Positions 1 to 6,640 of a DNA stretch of 10,932 bases are shown here, piece after piece. Below the pieces are notes generated by a model. The model saw only the letters and a list, made by a program, of their open reading frames with translations. It made no database searches and was not told where the DNA came from. The stretch is from Candidatus Nanopelagicales bacterium (GTDB taxonomy: Bacteria > Actinomycetota > Actinomycetes > S36-B12): positions 1 through 10,932 of the forward strand of contig JAGYOB010000040.1 in the NCBI GenBank assembly GCA_018399515.1, read 5' to 3'. The stretch's first letter is position 1. Every line of letters begins with the position of its first letter. Both the position numbers and the translations under genes were made by a program.

Positions 1-644
1 GGCCGTACCTGCCCGGTGGCTCGCCCGACACCAGTTCCACCGGACTGGTCCTATCGGCCATCGACGCGATCCGCCCACGCGGGAACAAGCGCAGCGTGCG
101 TATCGCGACGAACTTCCTACGTCGCGCCCAGTCACCCTGCGGGACCGACAGCGACGTTCGATTCGGGATGCCCTACCAGGCCGGTCTCAATCCCGACACT
201 TTCTCTTCCTCTCAGTCTCTGCTCGGGTTGAGCGGTGCATTCTGGGTACGCGAAGCCAACCAGCGTCGCGCCGTGGCGAAGGTGCGATGCCGCGCAGACG
301 GCCGGGTCGTCGACCCGGCGGCGGGAGTCGCCCGGTGGATCTCGCGTCTGCTTAATACACACAATGGCGCGCTCCCGAACACCTTCGACCCCAGCGCCAC
401 CGACTGGAACTCCACGGCGTTGGCGATCTTGGGTTTGGTCGCCACCCGCACCTCAGGGATCGCCACTGACCGCGCCGTTGACGCTCTTTCGGCCAACATC
501 GAGGAGTACATCGGATCCGAATCCGGTGATCGTCCCGCCGCGCTCGGCGTCAGTCTTCTGGTGACCAAGGCGACCGGATCAGACCCCCGCAATTTCGGTG
601 GCGCCGACCTGACCGCCCGGCTCCTCACAACCAGGCAGGGCTGA
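1..644 (+). CDS. Toroid-type protein with prenyltransferase/squalene-cyclase-like repeats (5' end outside window)
   Basis: The reading frame is open from base 3 and ends at TGA 642-644, giving 213 visible residues; the N-terminus lies upstream, so a signal peptide cannot be judged. Helical segments recur, each with a D/S-x-x-(S/T)-T/S pattern followed by small and hydrophobic residues: DTSSTGLVLSAI (about nt 27-62), SSSQSLLGLSGAFWV (about 210-250), DWNSTALAILGLVA (about 402-443) and RPAALGVSLLVTK. This is the look of alpha/alpha-toroid repeats in the prenyltransferase/squalene oxidase superfamily, which also covers the alpha domain of B12 carriers such as intrinsic factor. No DxDD-type cyclase acid motif or C-terminal membrane anchor is visible. 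Seven bases separate it from the secreted SCO2322-family gene, and both precede an ECF importer, so an extracellular ligand-binding role is more likely than a terpene enzyme. Family assignment is fairly good; the ligand is unknown. Confidence 0.7.
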   Translation, partial: PYLPGGSPDTSSTGLVLSAIDAIRPRGNKRSVRIATNFLRRAQSPCGTDSDVRFGMPYQAGLNPDTFSSSQSLLGLSGAFWVREANQRRAVAKVRCRADGRVVDPAAGVARWISRLLNTHNGALPNTFDPSATDWNSTALAILGLVATRTSGIATDRAVDALSANIEEYIGSESGDRPAALGVSLLVTKATGSDPRNFGGADLTARLLTTRQG

Positions 645-650
645 TCATCG

Positions 651-1688
651 ATGCGTAGTTGGACTCGATTCGCCATGATGAGCACGCTGAGCGGCGCACT
701 CATCATCACCCCTGCGATCACCCCTGCCCTGCCGTTCACTCCAGCGGCTGATGCGGCGTCCTACCGGTACTGGAGTTACTGGTCGGGTAGTGATTCGGGA
801 TGGTCGTATTCGTCATGGGGCCCAGCGTCACTGCGTCCGACCGATGGCAGTGTCGAGGGGTGGCGGTTCGGTGTCGGTCCAGGAACCAACAGCGCCGGAC
901 TGATGCCCCGCTCCGCTGCCGATTTCAACCAGGTCTGTGCGGGCACCGAACCCAAACCGGGCACCAAGCGGGTTGCGATCGTCATCGACCCGGGATTACC
1001 CGAACATGCCCCAGACGGGGAGTCACCCCGCACACCATGGGCGATGTGCGTGACCGCCGAACCGTCGGCCAGTGGGTTCGACATCCTGCGGGCCGCCGCT
1101 TCGGTGCGCACCCAGCAGGGCATGGTGTGCGGTCTCGCCGGCTATCCGGCCAATGAATGCGCTGTCGTGGTGTCCACCCCCCGCCCGCCGCAAGAGCCGG
1201 TTCCCTCACGTGAACCGGCTCCCGTGTCGGATCCGTCAGCACAGCCGGTGCCCGAAACCCAGCCCTCAGTGCAGCCGAAGCGACCGGCCTCCGAACCCGT
1301 TACCGACGGCGGTGCCGTCAGCGACACCGGCACCGATGACCGATCGACATCGGTCGCCCAGAAGCCGCCCCGCCCGACGGCCGAGAGCACACCGGGCTCC
1401 CCGACCCGAACCGGTGATGCGGTGAGCCGAGATGGTGACTCGACGTCGATGGGTTCGGCATCGGATGTGACTGCCCGGGCGTCCTTGACACCTGTCGCAC
1501 CAGGCTCGCGCTCTGACGCCGATCATCGCGCAGCCAACCCCGATCCGCAGGTGACCATCATGTCCGCCGCCGTCACCGATAACGCAAGCGGACCCGGACC
1601 GACGGCAGCGCTCATCGGCGCCGTTGCTATCGGGCTGCTTGCAGCATTGACCTTTCTGCGTCGCCGCTCGACGCGCTCCGATGTCTGA
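651..1688 (+). CDS. SCO2322-family secreted, membrane-anchored protein
   Basis: The protein has 345 residues. The ATG at 651 gives a typical export signal: MRSWTR, a hydrophobic stretch to about residue 30, and likely cleavage around A35/A36. The mature protein opens with an aromatic-rich segment (YRYWSYW, 38-44) and a DGSVEGWRFG segment (65-74), the hallmark I recall for the actinobacterial SCO2322 family encoded beside ECF transporters. The folded part runs to about residue 175 and contains four cysteines (C96, C133, C160, C170), which could form two disulfides outside the cell. A Pro/Ser/Thr/Asp-rich stalk (about 176-312) leads to one membrane helix (about 318-336) and a basic RRRSTR tail. 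No LPxTG is present, so anchoring is by the helix and not by sortase. It probably stands outside the membrane and works with the toroid protein and the importer. Biochemical function is not established. Confidence 0.8.
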   Translation: MRSWTRFAMMSTLSGALIITPAITPALPFTPAADAASYRYWSYWSGSDSGWSYSSWGPASLRPTDGSVEGWRFGVGPGTNSAGLMPRSAADFNQVCAGTEPKPGTKRVAIVIDPGLPEHAPDGESPRTPWAMCVTAEPSASGFDILRAAASVRTQQGMVCGLAGYPANECAVVVSTPRPPQEPVPSREPAPVSDPSAQPVPETQPSVQPKRPASEPVTDGGAVSDTGTDDRSTSVAQKPPRPTAESTPGSPTRTGDAVSRDGDSTSMGSASDVTARASLTPVAPGSRSDADHRAANPDPQVTIMSAAVTDNASGPGPTAALIGAVAIGLLAALTFLRRRSTRSDV

Positions 1689-1742
1689 GGAGTCACCCCG
1701 CCGGATGAGTCCGGACAAGGGAAGCCGACGGATCGTGACTCC

Positions 1743-2870
1743 ATGACGACAACGGGAACCACCACCGCGGTGTCACCGACGGCTGCCCCACCGCGTATCG
1801 AACGCTGGGTGCATCCGGGCGCATGGTGGATCTGGGCACTCGGCCTCGCTGTCGCAGCATCACGCACCACCAATCCCCTGCTTCTAGGCTTGATCGTCGC
1901 CGTCGCGGCATACGTGGTGTTCGCGCGCCGCCCGAGCGCCCCCTGGGGACGGACATTCACCGCATTCCTCGTCCTCGGGGCGATCATCATCGCCATCCGG
2001 GTGGTTTTCCAGATCCTGCTCGGAGTTCCGGTGGGCTCCACGGTGCTGTTCGTCCTGCCCACGATCGACCTTCCCGATGCCTTCGCCGGTGTCAGCGTCG
2101 GCGGCGAGGTGACCGGGGAGGAGATCCTCGCCGGTGCCTATGACGGCATGCGGCTGGCCACGATCTTGGCGTGCGTCGGAGCGGCGAACTCCCTGGCATC
2201 CCCGGCTCGACTTCTGGCGAGCGTCCCGGGGGCGCTGTACGAAGCCGGTGTCGCCGTGGTTATCGCGGTGACCTTCGCACCCCAATTGATCACCGACCTA
2301 CGACGTGTCCGAGCCGCTCGACGACTGCGCGGGCGCCCTGTGCGCGGGCTGCGGGGCATCGCGGGATCGGCGCTCCCGGTGCTCGAGGGCGCCCTCGAAC
2401 GATCGGTCCACCTGGCAGCCGCCATGGATTCGCGCGGATATGGCCGCGTCGCCGACCGCACGCAACGGCAGCGCCGATTATCGGCAGCAACGCTGCTGGG
2501 TTCGCTCACCCTCGGCCTCATCGGCGTCTACGCGATGCTCGACGCGTCGGCGCCGATGATCGTCGGAGCGGTCCTGCTGGTGTCGGGGGGCACCCTGGCG
2601 ATCATCGGGGTGCGGATCGCCGGCGCACGCTCCCCGAGGTCGCGGTACCGACCCGACCCCTGGCGCCTGCCTGAATGGGTTACCGCCTCGAGCGGGCTGG
2701 CACCGGCTGCGGCATTCATCGCTGCCTCTGTCCTGACGATTCCCGGCATGAGCACACCGGTGGATCCGGCGCAGTGGCCCCAGTTGCCCATCATCGCTGT
2801 CGCCGGTCTCGCTATCGCCCTCCTGCCCGCTTGGGTGACTCCGCAACCGCCCGATCGGCAGCCCCGATGA
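1743..2870 (+). CDS. ECF transporter transmembrane coupling subunit EcfT (CbiQ family)
   Basis: This 375-residue membrane protein is the T component that joins the S component to the ATPases in an ECF vitamin/metal importer. Hydrophobic helices occur at about 28-65, 75-100, 125-185 (broken), 245-290 and 315-370. The cytoplasmic coupling helices carry two X-Arg-X signatures, one around A192-R193-R194 and one at S230-R231-G232 (in MDSRGYGR), about 38 residues apart as expected for EcfT. The C-terminus holds a YRPDPWRLPEW segment followed by two extra helices, a form I associate with actinobacterial CbiQ-like proteins. The start at ATG 1743 lies 54 bp after the previous stop, without a strong Shine-Dalgarno sequence. 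Its stop overlaps the ATPase start by 4 bp (ATGA), so translation is probably coupled. The ECF T role is secure; a cobalt-specific role is not implied by the CbiQ name. Confidence 0.9.
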   Translation: MTTTGTTTAVSPTAAPPRIERWVHPGAWWIWALGLAVAASRTTNPLLLGLIVAVAAYVVFARRPSAPWGRTFTAFLVLGAIIIAIRVVFQILLGVPVGSTVLFVLPTIDLPDAFAGVSVGGEVTGEEILAGAYDGMRLATILACVGAANSLASPARLLASVPGALYEAGVAVVIAVTFAPQLITDLRRVRAARRLRGRPVRGLRGIAGSALPVLEGALERSVHLAAAMDSRGYGRVADRTQRQRRLSAATLLGSLTLGLIGVYAMLDASAPMIVGAVLLVSGGTLAIIGVRIAGARSPRSRYRPDPWRLPEWVTASSGLAPAAAFIAASVLTIPGMSTPVDPAQWPQLPIIAVAGLAIALLPAWVTPQPPDRQPR

Positions 2871-4558
2871 ACGCGAACCCCGTAATCCGTTGGGAATCCG
2901 TCAGTGTGACGTATCACGAGGCCGCCAAACCGACGATCGAAAACATCGATCTCGAAATCACCGAAGGTGAATTAGCACTGGTCATCGGCCCTACAGGCAG
3001 CGGTAAATCGACGCTGCTGCGCACCATCAACGGCCTCGTACCGCATTTCACCGGCGGCACGCTGCATGGGCGGGTACTCGTCGATGGACGCGACACGGCG
3101 ACCCATCCACCACGAGAACTCGCTGACGTCGTCGGATACGTCGCGCAGGACCCGAGATCGGGTTTTGTGACCGATACCGTCGAAGAAGAACTCGCCTACA
3201 CCATGGAATCCCTCGGGATCGCACCCGATGCAATGCGCCGACGTGTCGAGGAAACGCTCGATCTGCTCGGCCTGGCCGATCTGCGCTCGCGTCCGCTCGG
3301 GATGCTCTCCGGTGGACAGCGACAGCGCGTGGCGATCGGCTCAGTACTCACTGCCACCCCCCGCGTTCTCGTCCTTGACGAACCGACATCAGCGCTGGAT
3401 CCCGGTGCGGCAGAGGATGTTCTCGCCACAGTTCAACGCCTCGTGCACGACCTGGGCATCACCGTCGTCCTCGCCGAACACAGGTTGGAACGTGTTGTGG
3501 AATACGCCGACCGAGTCATCCTCATGCCCGGAGATGGTCGATCCCTCATCGTCGGTGAACCGGCCGAGGTGATGGGCGCCGCGCCCATCGCACCACCTGT
3601 CGTACGGCTCGCGCGAATCGCCGGCTGGTCTCCCGTTCCGCTCTCGGTTCGCGATGCGCGACGAGTTGCCGGTGATCTTCGCGCTCGACTGCACGCAGCC
3701 GACACACCACCGAATCCGCCTGAGCCACTTCCGCCGGATGCCGACCGAACCATCGATGCGCCTGCGGCCTGCCATGCGGGTGACACCGTGCTCGCCACGA
3801 TGCGTGATGTCGTCGTGGCCCACGGCTCGACCATCGCCGTATCGGGCGTGTCATGGCAACTGCACGCCCATGAGGTGGTGGCTCTCATGGGCCGCAATGG
3901 AGCGGGCAAGTCGACCCTTCTGGGTGCCCTCGTGGGAATGCACGCGGCCAGTCGGGGTCAGGTCACCGTGGCCGGATCCGATCCTCGCCAGCTGCGAGGG
4001 TCGCAACTGGTGCGCACCATCGGTCTGGTGCCGCAGGAATTCACCGACCTCCTCACTCGCTCGACGGTGGCCCAGGAATGCCACGATGCCGATCGTGATG
4101 CACATGCACAACCGGGGACGACCGCCGCGATCTTGGCTGACCTCGCCCCCGACATCGCATCGGACGCCCATCCCCGCGATCTATCCGAAGGCCAACGCCT
4201 TTCCCTCGCCTTGGCCGTCGTTCTCAGTGGGCGACCGCCGGTGATCTGTCTCGATGAACCGACCCGTGGCCTCGATTACGACACCAAGGAGCGCCTGATA
4301 TCGATCCTGCGCCGCATCCAAACTGAGGGGCACGTGATCGTGGTGGCAACGCATGACGTCGAACTTGTCGCTGAGCTCGCCACCCGGGTGGTGATCCTGG
4401 CCGACGGGCAGATCGTGGCTGACGGACCGACCACTGCCGTGGTGGTCAGTTCGCCGCTGTTCGCACCGCAGGTTGCCAAGGTCTTGTCCACTCCCGCTGC
4501 CCCGGCCCGCTGGTTGACTCCCTTCGCGGTGGCCCAAGCACTCGGGGACGCCTCGTGA
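2867..4558 (+). CDS. ECF transporter ATPase with two fused ABC domains (EcfA-A')
   Basis: This 563-residue protein powers the importer. Domain 1 has Walker A GPTGSGKST (41-49, K47), Q-loop Q94, signature LSGGQ (147-151), Walker B ending D171-E172 and switch His205. A low-complexity linker with several prolines (about 265-305) leads to domain 2: Walker A GRNGAGKST (342-350, K348), a Q-loop in LVPQEF, signature LSEGQ (439-443), Walker B D463-E464 and switch His496. All catalytic residues are present in both halves, so both nucleotide sites look competent. Fusion of the two ECF ATPases is common in actinobacteria. I chose ATG 2867 because it overlaps the EcfT stop; the frame is open further upstream, but that part reads as shadow of EcfT and has no ABC similarity. 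The stop overlaps the S-component GTG by 4 bp. Confidence 0.93.
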   Translation: MNANPVIRWESVSVTYHEAAKPTIENIDLEITEGELALVIGPTGSGKSTLLRTINGLVPHFTGGTLHGRVLVDGRDTATHPPRELADVVGYVAQDPRSGFVTDTVEEELAYTMESLGIAPDAMRRRVEETLDLLGLADLRSRPLGMLSGGQRQRVAIGSVLTATPRVLVLDEPTSALDPGAAEDVLATVQRLVHDLGITVVLAEHRLERVVEYADRVILMPGDGRSLIVGEPAEVMGAAPIAPPVVRLARIAGWSPVPLSVRDARRVAGDLRARLHAADTPPNPPEPLPPDADRTIDAPAACHAGDTVLATMRDVVVAHGSTIAVSGVSWQLHAHEVVALMGRNGAGKSTLLGALVGMHAASRGQVTVAGSDPRQLRGSQLVRTIGLVPQEFTDLLTRSTVAQECHDADRDAHAQPGTTAAILADLAPDIASDAHPRDLSEGQRLSLALAVVLSGRPPVICLDEPTRGLDYDTKERLISILRRIQTEGHVIVVATHDVELVAELATRVVILADGQIVADGPTTAVVVSSPLFAPQVAKVLSTPAAPARWLTPFAVAQALGDAS

Positions 4559-5442
4559 ACTCGTCGACGGCGGTGCGGCTGGGACCGTGGTCGTGGGCCG
4601 CGATCGGCCTCGCGACACTGATCGGACTGGCGGCGTTCTTCTGGCCGTTCATCGCCGAACCAGGCTCCACTGCCGTTGCGCACTCCTCGGATGCCCCATG
4701 GGTTTTCGCCGCGATCATTCCGCTCGTTTTGCTGGTTGTCGTCGCCCAGATTCTCGACGGAGGGATGGACGCCAAGGCGGTCGCCCTGCTCGGTGTGCTC
4801 GCTGCTGTCATCGCGATCTTGCGGCCACTCGGCGCTGGGATCGCCGGCATAGAGCCGATCTGGGTGGTGCTGATCCTCGGCGCTCGAGTCTTCGGGCCCG
4901 GGTTCGGCTTCTCCCTCGGCGCCTTATCGCTGGTCGCCTCCGGGCTTCTCACCGGCGGAGTCGGCCCGTGGTTGCCGTTCCAGATGCTCGCCGCTGCCTG
5001 GATAGGCCTCGGTGCCGGCCTGCTCCCCCAGGTTCGCGGACGCGCAGAGGTCGCACTTGTCGCCGCCTTCGGATTCGTCGCTGCATTCGCCTACGGCCTG
5101 CTGCTGAACCTGTGGTTCTGGCCATTCATTGCCGACGGCACCCAGATCGCCTTCGTTCCCGGGGGCACGATCACCGAGAATCTTCTGCGGTGGTTCGCCT
5201 TCACCGCCGCCACATCCCTCGCTTTCGATGTTCCTCGCGCCGTCCTCACCGCGGGCTTGATCGCCGTCCTCGGCCACCCCGTTCTCGCAGCTTTGCGTCG
5301 TACCGCTCGTCGGGCGGCGTTCGAGGCGCCGGTGGCTTTCACCCCGGACGCCTCGACTTCGAATCCCGACCAGACGAATCCCGACCAGACGAATCCCGAC
5401 CAGACGAATCCCGGCCAACTGGACACCGCACGTGCCACGTGA
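4555..5442 (+). CDS. ECF transporter substrate-binding S component, substrate unknown
   Basis: This 295-residue membrane protein has about six to seven helices: roughly 13-30, 44-63, 70-90, 98-130, 143-162, 170-196 and 215-250. A loop TGGVGPWLPFQM (133-144) and the following small-residue helix AAAWIGLGAGLLP match a pattern I recall from S components encoded with SCO2322-family genes in actinobacteria. S components bind the substrate and topple in the membrane when docked to EcfT. It starts at GTG 4555, whose GTGA overlaps the ATPase stop; this coupling favours GTG. The soluble C-terminus (about 265-295) ends in a tandem NPDQT repeat, annotated separately. The next gene is cobT-like, 25 bp downstream, which hints at a cobamide, corrinoid or benzimidazole substrate. 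The substrate cannot be read from the sequence. Confidence 0.85.
   Translation: MNSSTAVRLGPWSWAAIGLATLIGLAAFFWPFIAEPGSTAVAHSSDAPWVFAAIIPLVLLVVVAQILDGGMDAKAVALLGVLAAVIAILRPLGAGIAGIEPIWVVLILGARVFGPGFGFSLGALSLVASGLLTGGVGPWLPFQMLAAAWIGLGAGLLPQVRGRAEVALVAAFGFVAAFAYGLLLNLWFWPFIADGTQIAFVPGGTITENLLRWFAFTAATSLAFDVPRAVLTAGLIAVLGHPVLAALRRTARRAAFEAPVAFTPDASTSNPDQTNPDQTNPDQTNPGQLDTARAT
5361..5420 (+). repeat. 15-bp direct tandem repeat, 4 copies, encoding NPDQT
   Basis: The unit GAATCCCGACCAGAC occurs three times without change (5361-5375, 5376-5390, 5391-5405). A fourth degenerate copy (5406-5420) reads GAATCCCGGCCAACT. In the frame of the S component it encodes NPDQT three times and then NPGQL. The period is a multiple of three, so gain or loss of copies would only lengthen or shorten the hydrophilic C-terminal tail. 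It is probably a small, potentially variable-number repeat. Confidence 0.95.
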
Positions 5443-5467
5443 CCCGGTCGGTGCGGACAATGTCGCC

Positions 5468-6571
5468 ATGACCGATGCGAATGCATCAGATGCTGACGTG
5501 TCCGCTGTCGATGCTTGTGATGACGACACGGGCGCAGCTTTGCGTGCCGTTCCCATCGACGCCGAACACGCCGACCAAGCACGATCACGGTGGGTGGACC
5601 TAGCGGGGCTAGGCGGTGGTTTCGGGCGACTGGAGGATCTGGGCACGTGGATGGCGGCGGTACAGGGTCACTGTCCGCCTCGACCTATCGTTCATCCGGT
5701 CGCGGTCATCGTCGGTGCCGATCACGGCATCGCCCGCACCAAGCGGACGTCGGCTCGCGACCCAGGGCAAACGGCTGCGACCATGCGTCTCATCGGCACT
5801 CATGAGGCATCGGTGTCTGCAATCGCTCGAGTCGTGGACGTCAACGTTCGCCCACTTGACGTCGGACTCGATATCGATGCGACGGCACTCGATGATGTCG
5901 ATCCCCGGATCTCACGCTCGCGAATCCGTCGATGCACCGGATCGATCGACATCGAAGACGCCATGGAGTACGACGAAGCCGCGGCAGCAATAGCGCTGGG
6001 CCGTCGGGTCATCGATGACGAAATCGACTCCGGGGCCGACCTGTTCGTCCTCGGCAGTATCGGTGTCGGGGCGACGACCCCGGCGTCGAGCTTGATCGCT
6101 TCGTTGACCGCCAGCGATCCGGTATCGGTGACCGGCCGCGGATCCGGAATCGACGACTCAGGCTGGATGGACAAGGTCGCTGCAGTCCGCGATGCCGCGC
6201 ATCGCGCCAAGGACGCACGCGGGGACATGACCGAACTCCTCGCTCGCATCGGCGGGCCCGATATCGCCGCGCTATCGGGGATGCTCATGCAGGCAGCAGC
6301 ACGTCGCACGCCGGTGATCCTCGATGGAGTCGTCGTCGCCAGCGCAGCCCTGGTCGCCCATCGCTTGGATTTCCGTGCGCGACAGTGGTGGATCGCCGGA
6401 CACCTCAGCACTGAGCCAGCGCATGCGATCGCTCTCGAACGACTCGACCTGCACCCGGTTCTCGACCTGGCGATGCCCCACGAGGAGGGCATCGGTGGAT
6501 TGCTTGCCGTCCCTGTTGTGCGATCGGCTATCGCCGTGCTGGCCGAGTCGCCCCCGTCCGATGATCGGTGA
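5468..6571 (+). CDS. cobT: Divergent CobT-like nicotinate-nucleotide:dimethylbenzimidazole phosphoribosyltransferase
   Basis: CobT transfers phosphoribose from nicotinate mononucleotide to a lower-ligand base such as 5,6-dimethylbenzimidazole, giving alpha-ribazole phosphate for cobamide assembly in the cytoplasm. Family landmarks in the 367-residue product are ADHGIA near the start of the core, LDVGLD, ILDGVVVASAAL, HLSTEPAH and the C-terminal EEGIGG, where E340 aligns with the proposed catalytic Glu317 of Salmonella CobT. Unusually, the loop that is normally G-E/D-x-G-x-x-N-T-T reads GSIGVGATT (196-204), with Ser197 and Ala202 at the acid and Asn positions. I chose ATG 5468; a GTG at 5432 in the same frame would overlap the S-component gene and add 12 residues. 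Neither start has a strong ribosome-binding site. cobU and cobS are not adjacent. Family is confident; activity and base specificity are less so. Confidence 0.82.
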   Translation: MTDANASDADVSAVDACDDDTGAALRAVPIDAEHADQARSRWVDLAGLGGGFGRLEDLGTWMAAVQGHCPPRPIVHPVAVIVGADHGIARTKRTSARDPGQTAATMRLIGTHEASVSAIARVVDVNVRPLDVGLDIDATALDDVDPRISRSRIRRCTGSIDIEDAMEYDEAAAAIALGRRVIDDEIDSGADLFVLGSIGVGATTPASSLIASLTASDPVSVTGRGSGIDDSGWMDKVAAVRDAAHRAKDARGDMTELLARIGGPDIAALSGMLMQAAARRTPVILDGVVVASAALVAHRLDFRARQWWIAGHLSTEPAHAIALERLDLHPVLDLAMPHEEGIGGLLAVPVVRSAIAVLAESPPSDDR

Positions 6572-6627
6572 GCGCCACAGACACCGATCAATGTGATGCT
6601 CGCCAGATGCCAGCCACCGCGGGGCGC

Positions 6628-6633
6628 TACGGT
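6628..6633 (+). promoter_or_regulatory. Possible -10 element of a leaderless gcvT promoter
   Basis: TACGGT fits the TANNNT pattern of actinobacterial -10 elements and ends 7 nt before the gcvT ATG at 6641. No Shine-Dalgarno sequence lies between them. This spacing would place transcription start at or very near the ATG. No convincing -35 hexamer was found, so the call is weak. Confidence 0.3.
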
Positions 6634-6640
6634 CCCTGCT

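Noticed and set aside
1..644. Terpene cyclase or squalene-hopene cyclase as the function of the first gene
   Set aside because: Only the repeat pattern is shared; no DxDD-type catalytic acid motif is visible in the part present, and the neighbours are an importer and an exported protein, not isoprenoid genes.
212..739. Open frame on the - strand (175 codons)
   Set aside because: It is antisense to the toroid gene and the start of the SCO2322-family gene; its composition is Arg/Ala/Ser-rich and it has no motif.
1701..1714. Small hairpin CCGGA-TGAG-TCCGG between the SCO2322-family gene and ecfT
   Set aside because: The stem is only 5 bp in GC-rich DNA, with no T-run and inside an apparent operon; not enough to call a terminator or operator.
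2675..2866. 64-codon N-terminal extension of the ECF ATPase frame
   Set aside because: It overlaps EcfT entirely, reads as low-quality Cys/Arg-rich sequence and has no ABC similarity. The ATG at 2867 overlapping the EcfT stop is the natural start.
6567..6604. Possible terminator after cobT (GGTGAGC ... GCTCGCC)
   Set aside because: The 7-bp stem needs one G-U pair, the loop is 24 nt and no T-run follows, so chance is the better explanation.
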